Source: Polyodon spathula (lineage: Eukaryota > Chordata > Actinopteri > Acipenseriformes > Polyodontidae). Taken from it: a DNA stretch of 64,000 bases. Position 1 is the stretch's first letter. Each line of letters starts with the position of its first letter. The notes below the pieces were generated by a model, which saw only the letters and a list, made by a program, of their open reading frames with translations, was not told where the DNA came from and searched no databases. The stretch spans positions 3,948,890 through 4,012,889 of the forward strand of contig NC_054565.1 in assembly GCF_017654505.1 (NCBI RefSeq), in the 5' to 3' direction. The position numbers and the translations under genes were made by a program. Positions 1 to 55,904 of this stretch are shown here, piece after piece.

Positions 1-810
1 AACCTTCTGAAGGGAGAGCTGAGAGAAGGGAGGCTGGTGAGGCATTGTTCCTTCTTATGTTGTAGCTAGGGTATCCACTTCTAATCTAACCTACACAGAG
101 CTTCCTAACCCTATAAAAACTTAGATAGGGCAGCTATTTGTTTAAAGGTTGAGGTTATTCAAAAAAGCTTGTCTGAAACGTCAGACAGCTAGAATTGCAC
201 TTTATGAACTGTATACCCAGTGTCTGCTGATTAACTTGTACACTGTTCAGAAGATATGTGCATACTGTCTTTTATTTTATGACAATCTCTCTGCACTTTC
301 ATTGGGAAAACCATGTTATCCTGCAATTGTACAGTTTCAGTACCAGTGAAATCAGCATGTAACTTATAATTACAATCCAAGACCTTAAAATAAGATATAC
401 CAAGGAACTTGTGATGTAATCGATATAATAGTGCACCAACAGATTTTACTTGGAGACAATTGTATGCCTCGCTAGTATAAATACCTACATTATAATTTTT
501 ACTATTACCTCCATACTCACCCTTAACCCTACTCAGATTTTGGTATCCCTGATTAGATAATGGACCCCTCTTTCTTTTGCCTTTTTCAAAAATATTTTAA
601 AGATGTTCCACAAGTGAGGTGGTTTCCTGAATGTTATCCATTTCCTACCAATGTAGAGTAACATCTTGAAATGATCTTAAAACAGTGATTGGTGCGTATG
701 TAAAAGCTATGCACTGTAAATGTAAGAATTGGCATTCTGACTTTGAAACAAGTTCAAAAGCTTTCCTGTAGTCAGATGTAATGTAATTTAAGTTTGTGAC
801 TCATTTCCAG
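1..810. other. ASAP3 intron, 3' part
   Basis: This is non-coding sequence before the first recognisable ASAP3 exon. The only long open frame (149-349) has no family resemblance. The stretch ends in a normal acceptor, ttccag at 805-810. The exons for the ASAP3 N-terminus must lie left of the window. Confidence 0.6.
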
Positions 811-22148
<21,338 letters not shown>

Positions 22149-23850
22149 GACCTTGAGCACAAACACTGCCAATATCAATCGCCACAAAACTTCATCTGCA
22201 GCACTACAGAACCTGGGGAGAAACAAAGACTACGAAATCTGTTTGGGCGTCTCACTTGCCAGTTTAGTGTACGCAAACAGCATTTTTTTCTTTATTGCTT
22301 GTAAAATATTGGAGAATATTGAAAACAAAAGTGATGTTTTGTCATATGTTTTTATATATAAATTACACTGTAATATAAGCTTCTGTATTATTTCAACCAT
22401 CATTCTTTATTCTCACACAAAAGGACTGTCTTATATACAGTACAAAATACTGTAGTTTTAGTCTTACGTGCCTATGCAAAAAAAAAAAAAATGAAGCATG
22501 CATTCTGTCTTAAAATTCCTTTGTTTCCACATATACTGCAGAGCAGCTATGGGATTGCTTAGATCAGATGCATAACCCAGAGGCTTCTGACACTTATCGG
22601 AATGGATTATTGTTATGAAAAACATTTCAGTGCCTTGGACAGCTGGGAAAGGTAGCCTGTTGTCAGCTGAGTGGAGCAAAGTTACTAAATACAGCAAGAT
22701 TTACAATCTCATTTCAATTCTCCACGCTGGACACAAGCCAAAGTGTGAGGTGCGGAGGAAGAGAATATGCCTCTATCTGTTCCCTGCTGAACTTTGAAAG
22801 GAGAAACAACATTCCGAGGAGGCTTGTAGTGTTATTCTAGGGACAAAGTGGCGGTGTGCAAGATGAAACAAGCTGCAACATGGAAAGAAAACGCGTTGGA
22901 GAGCCTTAAAGAAAAAAAAATACATTCTTTAACAAAAAAGAAAATGTAGGGCTGTCTTAATAAATCAGATGAATGCAATAGATTTTATTCCATTTTCTGG
23001 TGCGTTAATGCCCATAGTATTTTTGTAACTCTTTCCATTTTAGTCACTGTGAACCTTCCTGATCTTGGGACTTCCATTACTAGCCCAATACATTACACAA
23101 TATTTTGTAAAACTCGATTGTATTTTTTGCAGATCACTTTCCATTTTGCAGGGTTCCGGGATGCTAGTAAATTGCTAACCCTATCCTGGTAGAAGGTGTT
23201 CTTTCAAAGCATTTCGTTAGATGCACTTCAATCGAGGCATTGGGGTGTCTGCTAAAAAACTGCTAGGTTGTTCTGTCGGCCAGAATCCGTTACAGATTGC
23301 ACTAATGAACACTGTTGGTCACAGTCTCAAACCAGCGACTGAATTGTCATGATTTGATGTGCTCCTTTCAAGGCAGGGTTGGAGCACGTTATCTGAGCAG
23401 TGTTTTGAGTTTCATTGGAGACCAATATTGTGAATCGGGCATCTTTCCAAACCCCAGTATTGTATAGAACATATTCACAAAGTATTCGTTATCCATTTAT
23501 TAGTATGCTGAAGCTATATGAATGTAGACAGTTTTTTTTTTTAAATGGGTATTTGTAAGTGTCTCCCTGCTCTTGTCCTAATTTTGCATTGTGTAAATGT
23601 TATTCTTATAAAGATATAATATTTATATGTTTGTATGTTTTTGTTGGCAGCTTCTGTTTACATTTAATATATTCCATGATACTCAAGTTCATGTTAAGAT
23701 GTTGTTTCCTTATGCTCGATTTTATTCAGTTAAAACAGTACCTTGTTGTGATCAATTTTAGAAACTTTAGAAAGAACATTTTGAAACCAGCCATTGAATA
23801 AGATTCTGAGGACTTGAACCTTTAGCAATAAACAAAGCACAGTATTCACA
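22149..23850 (+). other. ASAP3: Probable ASAP3 3' UTR
   Basis: No coding follows the stop. AATAAA hexamers occur at 22959-22964 and 23827-23832; the second is taken as the likely distal poly(A) signal. The end point is uncertain without transcripts. Confidence 0.4.
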
Positions 23851-24507
23851 TGACTATAGTGGTATCTGTAAATGGACCACGGCACAAGGGCAGACAAGAA
23901 ACCAAACAAAAACATTGTACAATTATGAAATAACTTGTTCCAAGTATCACTGGAGACTAGTGTAAACTATATCACAGTTATACTGTACAGAATTGCCTCA
24001 TCTGACTGAGGTACACAAGATCCACAAATCAGCAATAGACCATGGGTGTGATTCAATTCCCAGAGCTGCTGTACAGGGATGTGAATAAAACCCTGTCCTG
24101 TAGGTGTGGTTTGTGCACAACATATACAGAGAGAGAGAGATAAAGGATCGGCAGTGCGGTTCAAAGGTCCATTCTTTACCAGGTTTAATAGGTATAATGA
24201 GATCACTAACTACTTCAGGATCTGGATAAAGGTTTACTTGGTTAGCGGCTGGAACAAAGTTGCACATCCCTGATATAGAGTATAAAGTAATGAAGCAGAT
24301 TGAAGCAAAATGTACCAGATGGGAAAGGAAATGAGGGAATTGGAAGACAGGATCCTGGCTAGTTAAGCTGGTGTCGAAGAAATACATTAATAGATAATAA
24401 ACACTAAGTATAACCATTCTTTCAAGTCCCTGTAGAACTGAATAAATCAGTTTAGTTTCAAGCACTTACATATCATAATGTAAATACATTTGATCTCAAG
24501 TGACTAA

Positions 24508-24511
<4 letters not shown>

Positions 24512-24573
<62 letters not shown>
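24512..24573. repeat. (AT)n microsatellite
   Basis: Perfect AT run of about 62 bp in the ASAP3-TCEA3 intergenic region. Confidence 0.97.
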
Positions 24574-24579
<6 letters not shown>

Positions 24580-25410
24580 CTAGATTCTGCCAGGTCAACG
24601 CCCAGGAGGTGTAAAGTTGTTGTTAAGTAAAAGTGGGTGTGGGAGTGGGAATGGAGGGGGAGCGTTGACTCAGGCAGGGGCAAAATTACAGGCATTATTA
24701 GCATTAGGTTTACAATTAGGCATGCTTAAAATTCAAAGGTAGAGCACAGCACACAGTCACGCTAAAGAATCAAGAAATGCAGTTAACAGATTTAATGACT
24801 GGTGAAATACAATTCAAAGTTGCTGCAGTACGTCCACTGTTTTGACATTTCAAATATGTTCACAAAACAACCATTAAACTTTAAAGCTACAGCATCGAGT
24901 GCAAAAGCACATCAGGAAAAAAAAAAAAAAACATGTAGGTGAAAATCACTAAAATAAAAGTAGCCACTAAAAAAAGAAAGCTACATTTTCAGTCCACTAA
25001 GATCAATGGCTTTACATAGTCTCTTTAAGTAAGAAACTGGAGTGTCCACTGTGAAAACACAACAAAAATATGGATTGTAGCATAACAACAGGAAAGCGTA
25101 ACCAATCAGACAGCGGAGTCTGTATCGTCTGCTCCGAAACCGCTGAACCTTCATCATTGATTCTGCAAGCTATTGTCTGAATCATTAACGCACGGAGCAA
25201 CTACTTCTAGGCATTATTTGTGCATGGTTATTATGGGACGGCGTGGACAGAATGGTATATATGTATTCTGTGACAGAAAGAGAGCAGAAATGGACAGCCA
25301 TGGCCCTGGGGGGACCTGGATGAAATTAGATTGGTTCAAAAGGTCATCAGGTTAGGATTAATAACCTTGCAGTTTATGTACTGTAAATCTGATAACTCTC
25401 TCCCTTTCCG

Positions 25411-25990
25411 AGGTGGCAGAGGAATTTATATTATGCACAAAGTTTTCCGATCAGGAGTATGGTTTTGGAATTCAGGAAGGTTTGCCATCTGTCCTGGTTT
25501 TACCTGGATCATCCTGGTATAGGGCAGTAGATGTCCCAAGATTAGTAAACTTTCCAGAGACACAGACAATCCTGGGTTTTAAATCAGGCAATACTGTTTC
25601 AGTAGATCAGGACATACCCTTGCAATACAGAAATGTAAGTAATTCATGTTTTATTGATGACTGAGGGTCTACCACCTGGCCTGCTGGACAAGTCCGTAGA
25701 ACCATCATAACAGATAGTACCATATGGGGGGTGCAATTTAATGAAATGCATGAGAGGGGTAAGTTACCAGGCTATTTATATAGCTCTGATGACCTAATGT
25801 GTATATGAGGCAGTCTTTCCTCCAGAAGTGTTAAACTTTATTTCAGTAGATCAGGATGAATGCCCACTTCACAGAAATTTGAATAATTAATTTTGTATTG
25901 ATGATTATGCGACATACAGAAATGAACTATTGCCTCAAAGCTGTTTGGTCTGTCACCTTGTCTCATTAAATTACAGACTTTTAACTGATT
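25411..25990 (+). pseudogene. Unassigned coding-like stretch with in-frame stops
   Basis: One frame reads as protein-like text for long spans: LCTKFSDQEYGFGIQEG, VDVPRLVNFPETQT, then after a stop TIITDSTIWGVQFNEMHERG. A related block in another frame (25800-25985) repeats the SVDQD...L-RN...CFIDD pattern as ISVDQDECPLHRN. This suggests two diverged copies of one domain in a dead gene or element. I do not recognise the family. Confidence 0.3.
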
Positions 25991-26689
25991 AGATGAATTC
26001 AGAGAGTTTTAAACTGCAACACCCTCCATTTAGCTTCTGATTTCCTATTCTTTTTTGTACTCCCTGAACCTAACTGGAAAAAAAAAAAACTTGTTTAGTC
26101 TAGCCTACCTTGGAGGCGCCCTTGTTGTTTTGAGCCAAATCACTGTTTTCACTTTCTCTGTGTTTTTTGTTTTTGTATTTAAAAAGCGAAAGGGCACAGT
26201 GGAAAAAGCCACTAACTGATTGGTAATGAATGGGTTCAGTGCTCCTGCTGCTTGAGCTAGGCTGTGTCCTGGACAGCCATCACCTGAATTACAAGCTTTA
26301 CTGAGCTGAAATCCTGGAATAAATCGGACTGACCAAGCAGTTTATTGCGTGCATTACTCTGTGTGGAGGAGGGGGTGGATATTATAGCAGAGATTAGGAG
26401 CCTGCATAAATCCCTCAATTTAGACATACTAAGAGAAACGTAATAAATGCAATGACGATGACAAGCAGTCCTTTGCAATTCTCACTGTAGACAAAATTCA
26501 AGTCACTGAGAAAGATGTGTCTTAAAAATGAAAGTAAATTTACTGTATTTCTCCAAGCAAGGTTTTTTTTTTTTAACTATAGCTGTATTACCATTTTTGC
26601 TCCACTGTGTTTTTGCAAAGGGTCAGATTTAGATCACTACCATTCCAGTATATATGTGTGTGCTGCCTGTGCATGCCTGTGCGTAGGAA

Positions 26690-26760
26690 CCGAATGAGTT
26701 TAGATTGGCCGAATTGCCTCCTCTCGTTCGTGCCATTTCTAATGTTCTTATGTTCATAGT
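26690..26760 (+). mobile_element. LINE 3' tail fragment
   Basis: gaatgagtttagattggcc...tgccatttctaatgttcttatgtt is the last part of the LINE family seen at 14080-14465, here on the plus strand. Confidence 0.5.
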
Positions 26761-27929
26761 GTAAAATGTGTTAAAAACAAAACAAAAAAAAACAAAGCTC
26801 CAGTTAAGAAGAACTCTTTTCACTGTGTTTTATTCTGGTGGCTGTGCATCCATGTGTTTTGTTTGAAAGGCCACTCGTTCCAATAAGAACACACATGTAT
26901 AAAATGCAGGTTGAACTATTATTGCATGGAGAGCCTCCAATAGGAATGACCAGGAGGAGCTCCTGGAACAACCACAGTACTGACCCTGGAAAGGAACGCA
27001 GCCCCTCGAGGTGTGTGGGCAGCTTTATTTACAGCACATGTCTATATTTACAGCCAAACAACTCTGTTTTTGAACAGTGTAGCTGCAGCTGCGTGCTTGC
27101 ATGGGAGTCTCCTGTGTTCAGCCTGTTAAATCAAGGGGCTGAATTTAGATATCTAGCAAAGAAACAACACATGTATACAAAAATATTGTGAAGACAGATA
27201 GCTGACCCTGTGATGCTGCCAAACAATCTTATAAATAGCCTGATATTGTATCTGTGTTGGGAAACATGAGAATCCTGGGTGGCTAGTGACAGATACTGCG
27301 GCTTTAATTATCTGACATAACTCCTAAAAGAGCAGGGCTGTAATGCACTTTGTATACAGTCTGGGTTATGACAACAGCTGCGCCGCACGGATCTGATTAC
27401 ACTGCCCAAGCCAAACAAATACAGCACATGTTTCAGCACCCCTTGTGTCTGCACATGCAAGGTCTTCACATTAAGAGCCTACACTAAGTACAGAGCACTT
27501 TGTATACTGTGAGAGGTATGTCCCTGCTAAAGAGAGTATGGAAGTTTGTAGACAGTCCCTAAGCCTCGTCAAGTAGACCCCAATGGCGCTCTGTATAGTT
27601 GAAAGTCTAAAGTGCTCCTGAATGAATTCTGATAGTGATTGCAGTTGTAAGCACAGAGCAAGACAAATTGGTATGTAGCACAACTACTGCATGCAAACTT
27701 GTAATCAGATGCGGGAGGGAGAGCCCTGTTCTTTAGAAAGCTTCCTGGGTGAAGCCAATAAAACTGTGGGAAGTAGCCCATACACTAACATTGGTACTGT
27801 AGTACAACCAAATATACTGTATATGCTTTTACTGCACTTTGAAAACAGTGCAATACGTGGTCAATTGTTATAACTGAAGAACGCACTGAAAGCATTATCG
27901 AGGCAGGACACAAGCCCTGCTGCTGTAAA

Positions 27930-27956
27930 TAGTGTGTGTGTGTGTGTGTGTGTGTG
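27930..27956. repeat. (GT)n microsatellite
   Basis: Short TG dinucleotide run. Confidence 0.95.
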
Positions 27957-28059
27957 AGTGACAATGTAAGGTTGGCAGGCTTGGGGTTAAATCTGTCCCT
28001 GCCAGATGGCCATTTCACAATTAGGTAATTAATGCTAATTACTGTATTTAATCCTGCAC

Positions 28060-28316
28060 TGAACCCAGTCTCTAGTATCTTGTATTTCACCTGCACTCGT
28101 ATCTAACCCTGATGTAACTATCAACACTGTTATCTGCTCTTGAACTGCACCGATATCAAATCGTACTGTGTTTTGTATTTGCTTTTATTAGGACTGACGT
28201 CATTGTATTTTGTATCTTGCTTTTAATTGTACTGTAATTCTTGATATGTATTTTTTGCATACAACTGTAAGCCGCCCTTCGGTAAGGGCGTCTGCTAAGA
28301 AATAATTAATAATAAT
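28060..28316 (+). repeat. SINE-like interspersed repeat, 3' part
   Basis: It ends in taagccgcccttcggtaagg, then gcgtctgctaagaaataa and an ATA-rich tail. This 'gcgtctgctaa' ending is common to fish SINE-like repeats. The 5' end is not defined. Confidence 0.45.
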
Positions 28317-28367
28317 AACTAGGTAGTAGCCACATGTATAAAAAGGAAACCAAGTCTTTGTTTGTTT

Positions 28368-28537
28368 GCTGGGTGCTGGGTGCTGGGTGCTGGGCGATGG
28401 GTGCTGGACGCTGGACGATGGGTGCCGGACGCTGGGCGCCTGGTGCTGGGTGCTGGATGCTGGACGATAGGTGCTGGGCGCTGGGTGCTGGACGATAGGT
28501 GCTGGGTGCCTGATGCTGGGTGCTGGGCGCTGGGTGC
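28368..28537 (+). repeat. G-rich minisatellite, 7-bp unit GCTGGGT
   Basis: About 24 degenerate copies of GCTGGGT/GCTGGAC/GATGGGT are present. Both strands stay open by chance, giving false Pro/Ser/Gln-rich ORFs. The G-runs are of GGG type. Confidence 0.9.
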
Positions 28538-28925
28538 ACAGCTTTCTGTCTCTGGGTCTCTTTCCTGCCACTAACAGCTTGGGCCCTGTCACAATTATTT
28601 ATAAACTAAAATATTTATCTTGTTCAAGAAACAAGTTTGCAAAAGGGATACCTGTATAAAATGTTATCTCTACAAAAAAAGTTAGAAAACACGATCAGTA
28701 TATACATTACAAAAAGGAAAGAAAATAATATTGCAATATGATATACCAGTTCTCATGTGATATAATCTTAAACAAGACACAGCTGGGACTAATGTGATCC
28801 TCCGTGTTGAAAAAGAAATGGCACCAACTTCCAAGCAAACACTGTTTGAATACACAGCAAAAATGAATAACTAAGTATAAGTGCAGTTTAAATAGCATTC
28901 CCTAGTATGGAACAATCCCTGCTGC

Positions 28926-28929
<4 letters not shown>

Positions 28930-29010
<81 letters not shown>
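28930..29010. repeat. (AT)n microsatellite
   Basis: Perfect AT run of about 80 bp, some 420 bp upstream of the TCEA3 start codon. Confidence 0.97.
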
Positions 29011-29012
<2 letters not shown>

Positions 29013-29432
29013 CTACTCATACCTTATGGGCTACCCCTTATAATGGCTTACCATATTAAAAGCACAGAATATTTTTTAAAAGCATATTTAAAAAAAAAAA
29101 AAAAAGCAGTAAACTTCTAAAATTACCGCAGCGAATATGTTCTTATGTTCTGTGTAAGCCTTGCTAAAGACACAGCAGGTCCTACAACTTTATATTTAGC
29201 GCAGCTCCCCATGTGTCGGGTATTTGGAACACATGGTTTGAGATGTGCGTTCTTATTGCCTGCTGCAGCAGGACACACCCCCCTCCTGCTCTGTTGCACT
29301 CCCAACACAAATAGTGTGAACAAACTTCTAAACATTTTTTTTACAGTTTTAGATAAATTGTTTCTATGTATTATTATTATAAGCTGTGTTATTTTGCATT
29401 TTAAACGTTTGATTCATGTCAGAAAAACCACT

Positions 29433-51480
<22,048 letters not shown>

Positions 51481-52270
51481 GAAAAGACTCATGGCAACCC
51501 GAGGCTGTGTTGCCGCTCAATCTCAGCATTTTATACAGATCATTTCCACTGTGCTTTTGTATGGGAGAAAATGTAAATGAATGATTCGTAAGGCTAATGC
51601 ATTGTATAGGGCTTTTAATTTATACATGTCTTTTTAAAACAAGCTTTTTTTTTTTTTTTTTTTTTTTTAAATCAACGCAAGTTAATAATTGAGGCTATTT
51701 AAGTTAAATTTGCAGGTGGAAACACAGGTTGATAATACTAGTGACTGAGTAGAACAAAAAAGGTCTCGGGCAGTCATATTCATGAAATGAGAAATGGTTA
51801 ACTTTTAACTCCCCAAAACATATTGAAATGGCCCCTAAATGTCTATAACCAGGGACTAGAACTGCATCACCTTTAGTGGCGCTTAAAAAAAGTTTGCTGT
51901 CCTTAACATCTGTTATATAAATCTGTTACCAGTGATGACACACTTGTACTGTGGCTGCTATAGGACTAGAAAAGTATAATGTATGAACTGCTCAGTATCA
52001 TGTTAGCCTTCCGCCATTGTCTAGAAGGGTCTCAGTACACTTATGCAAGGGTTCCCAGGTCAGGGATTGTCAGATGTCCAGTCCTTTCAGATTGCCAAGA
52101 CATTGTCACCCCAGACATTTTGTGATTTTAGGTCATCTTATTGTTTTGCAATTCCCAGGGTATGGTTGGTTTTGTGCTGTATCACCTTTCAAATCACCAG
52201 ACTAGTCTGTGCATGGAGACAGCCCTGACCTACAGAGTCATGGAAATAAACAGTGTATTGCATGAATGTT
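51481..52270 (+). other. TCEA3: Probable TCEA3 3' UTR
   Basis: Non-coding. AATAAA at 52245-52250 is followed by T/G-rich sequence and could be the poly(A) signal. It includes a T-tract at 51644-51668. Confidence 0.4.
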
Positions 52271-55200
52271 CATGAAATACTGCAGCTATAAAAATGAAGA
52301 TGATTGAATAACCAACGAGCCCTTTGAAGGGACATGGAGTTTGTTTAAGGCCATGAATTATGTAACAAGTGCAGTGCATGAGGGAGGGGGAGTATGTATA
52401 AACCTACATTAAAGAGATCAATTCCTTGTGTCAATGTAAACAGCTGCATGCAAGCAGTAATTCAGAACAGGGCAATTTAGACATTCTCTTGTTAGTTTGA
52501 ATACATGCAAGGTTCCAAAGTCAGATCCAGTAATGAGATTCACATTAAATGTCACGTCTTCCAACACGGATGTAATCAATCCCGTTTCTAGGTGTTTTCA
52601 GAAACGAAACGCACTGAACCAGATCTTAAGCTGTGCATATTCATTTTTAGTCTGGTATTAGAATCAGCAGCCACAGTACAAGTTTGCATTTAAATCGTGG
52701 TAGAAATCTATACCATTTTTTAAACCTCCTTAAGTGTGTTTGACGAGTTACTTGTAAACTGTTAGCCTTTAAAAAGTGCTGCAATATATTGCAAGATTTC
52801 TTTCTTCATCTCTACATGCTGTTTATTGTGACTGGGACAAATCATAATCCTGGGTTAAATCAACTGCTTCTTATGCCTTGATATCAATATTTTTTTATGC
52901 CAGGATTTCTTAACTGCAGTCTCATGGGGGGTGCCTAATAGTGCAGCTTTCGTCTCAGGTTTGTTTGCCTGATGTACTTTACACAGAGTTAAAAGGGGGT
53001 TTTGTAGAGGTGACCAAGATACAGACCAAGAAAGCTTTAGTCAATGTAAAAGTAATTACCTCCCAGTATTAGATTAATAGTTCCAAATAATCATTGTACT
53101 GCAGTGTAATAAAACATTTTAAAAGGCAATTTAAAAAAAAAAATCTTTCAGAAGGGTCTCCTCTCTAAATTACATTAAATTCACATTCGCTTCATGCTAA
53201 TGATCTCATATAATATAAAGTGTCAGACAAGGCTGTCTGCAAGTGCTGATATAAAAGTCAATACCTTTCCTCAAAGAAGCCACAGATACAACATTCGGCC
53301 ACCGGGTGGCAGGCTTTCTATTGAAATCATCAACACCATGTAGCATTTTAAAAGATATGTCAATACAAACGTTTTAACTAAAAATATCCCCCTTTTTGCT
53401 CTGCTTAAAATGTTCATCAGGACTTTCTTTTATGCAACTGAGACAGATTGGAGGGGTCATTCCTGCACTGCTGCTAGACTTTAAAAAGTCATATTATTAC
53501 TCAAAGGGTGTACTTGCCAAAGCCCCTTTTCTGTCTGCTTCAAGAACGCAGAGCCGTGAAGCTGTTATGTTCCAATGCTTGTGCCTTGCCGCTGCACATG
53601 TCCTTGAGCCAGGGAGAGAAGTGGGTTTGTCTGACGGCTTAAAATACACACCACTTAAAATAGACAAAGATTGGGGCAAGAGTGACATGTGACTAAAACT
53701 AATAGTTGAACTCCTTTTAGATGCAGCCTAGGAAAAGACTATGCAGAAGAGACTGGAGAAAAACAGCATTGCACTTACTGTACTAATTTTCAATTATATA
53801 TATATACACACACACAAAAAGAAATAAAGTAAAAATTGAAAAATGAAAACAAAATAAAGACCCTTTTAAAATTTGAGTTTGTTGTTGTTATTTCACCCAT
53901 TGCTCATATTGTAAGATTCAGAAGTGTATGGTCAATTTTACTGTAGTAAACTTTGTGTTAAAAATGTGAATATATGTTTACTGTAACATGTTTTTTTTAA
54001 AACCAGACGTTTGAAACATATATAAGATTTCATTATTTTGTTAGCTACAATCACTTTAATTATCCATGATGTTGTCAAATCCTTTTAAGAACAGTTCAAT
54101 CAACCCCCCCATCCTTCTTTGTTCTAGGCTAAGTGAATGTACTTCCCTCAACCCATCTTCATAACTCATTCCTTTGCACCTGGATAAATCATAATCCCTG
54201 GAATCTCTCCAAGGCCACAATGTCTTTTTTAGTATTGCAGGGACAATCACTGAACTCAAGCACTCAGTCAGTCATTCTATATGGCCATCAACATTGTCAT
54301 CATAATACTAGCTCTAATTCTGAATTTTCAGCTGTGCTATGTGTGCATGTTACTGACTTACTTGTATTTAAAGTGTGAAGTTCTTGGCATACTTTATGAC
54401 CTCAGTCAAGTCTTTGAACAAACCCCAAAACTGGGCTGAGCACTGAAAAGGATTAAAGTAGAATTGTATTATAGTATATACAAACAATGCCTTTACCATG
54501 TGATCTCCAATGACAATTCAGTCTGTCTGATGGGGAAATGGTAGCACAAGGGTAGATACATTGGTACAAGCCATTGATAGAACTGTACCACACTGTTCAT
54601 ATTTCTAAATTGAAATAGACCTATGGTATCACAATTGTATGAAAGATAAAACTACATAGCGGTTATTCATTGCACAGTGCCATATCAACATCGGTGTACA
54701 ACTTCATCAAGGCTACAATATTTATTCAAAATCCTTAAATAGTGCTGCCGGGGGGTTTCAGGTCTGTAAGGGTGCTGATATGATCGCTTCAGTTTAATTT
54801 CAATTCAGGTAGTCTTTAGTGTTGTATGATTGTAAAATGCTTTTAAAAATAAATCTTATATTGAAAAACCACAGGCATGAAAAATATGAGGTGAGCTTTC
54901 ACATGCTATTCCACACAGTGTGAATGGAAGTGATGGAGACCTACTATTGTATGATTATAACACAACAGTAATTGTGTTCTTCACAGGGAGTACTGTAAAG
55001 CATGTATTCCTTTGAAGGACTTGGAATTGATTGAAAGGAAATGGAAATTACCCAACCATGGTCCTGGCTAGGGATAAGTGGCAAGACCTTGTAATGGGAA
55101 GTTTTAAGATTACAAGCTTAACATACATTTCATAAACACACACCAATATTCCCTTATACAATTTGAGCACGCTAAATGTACTCAGTAGTTTTGCAGTTTT

Positions 55201-55712
55201 ACCATGCTTTTACCATAGTTCATCACATTTTATTTTTTTTAGCAAAGTGTAATGAAACATACGTTCACTATGCTTTATTACACTTTGCTATGATTTTACT
55301 ATGATACACTTTTATTAGGATTATTATGTCCTTAAATTCACTTCTTAGGGAATGCCCGTAAACATCAGTCCAGAAAAATCCGGAAGCATTTCTGGACAAC
55401 AAAAATCTGTCCTGTAGCGGGTACCAAAGACTTCTGCACCATTGAAACAAGGCTTGTGTTGATGACTCTTGCTCCGCAGACCCCTCGCCAAAGGTTGTTA
55501 TAAAGAATAAAAAATAAGGTTAAAAATCAAGACTTGGTTTTCATTCAGAGTACAGTATGAGGAAAGCACTGTACCATTTCAGGGTGTCACTTTTTTAAAC
55601 ACATTTTACAAAGTCAACCTCTAAACAACTGTCGAATTGTGTAAAACATACTGTAGCGTGTGACTTCTACTGACTAGGAACTGGGGATCTGCCGCCAGCA
55701 CTCTAGCACCTC
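52271..55712. other. Convergent intergenic and RGS 3' UTR region
   Basis: No conserved coding sequence was seen; the open frame at 53396-53692 has no recognisable motif. It must contain the 3' UTR of the minus-strand RGS gene, whose end I cannot fix. Confidence 0.5.
54068..54225 (-). mobile_element. LINE 3' ORF fragment
   Basis: The minus strand reads GMSYEDGLREVHSLSLEQRR then GGLIELF, the same conserved LINE C-terminal block as at 14080-14465. Confidence 0.65.
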
Positions 55713-55904
55713 CTAGCTATTGGAGGAGTTGTTTGAACTGAGGCTCTGCAACAGAGACTGGTAGAGAGGGGAGTTCAGAAATCGTGGGTACGAGTCTCTG
55801 TGCATCAGTGCGTAGATTTGCGCTTGGGCATCATCAAAAACGTGCACGGTGGGAGTTGCCATGTTTCTGTTGATTGTCTCCCGCACTGTGGCATCAATGC
55901 TGAC
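55713..55904 (-). CDS. RGS gene, last coding exon
   Basis: The exon encodes [20 protein letters not shown] then [20 protein letters not shown], the C-terminal half of the RGS domain, ending SNNSSNS-stop at 55713-55715. Minus-strand acceptor ttccag. Confidence 0.95.
   Translation of the reverse strand, partial: VSIDATVRETINRNMATPTVHVFDDAQAQIYALMHRDSYPRFLNSPLYQSLLQSLSSNNSSNS

Larger units (their letters stand above)
23851..29432. other. Intergenic region ASAP3 to TCEA3
   Basis: No conserved exon was found. It holds (AT)n runs, a GT run, a G-rich minisatellite, a short LINE tail, a SINE-like tail and one unexplained coding-like stretch, each listed separately. The TCEA3 promoter must lie in its right end, but I see neither a clear TATA box nor a CpG island. 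Confidence 0.6.

Noticed and set aside
28200..28592. Overlapping Pro/Ser/Gln-rich ORFs on both strands
   Set aside because: They are produced by the GCTGGGT minisatellite, which has no stop codons in several frames.
53396..53692. 98-codon plus-strand ORF after TCEA3
   Set aside because: No motif, no splice context and no family resemblance; likely chance.
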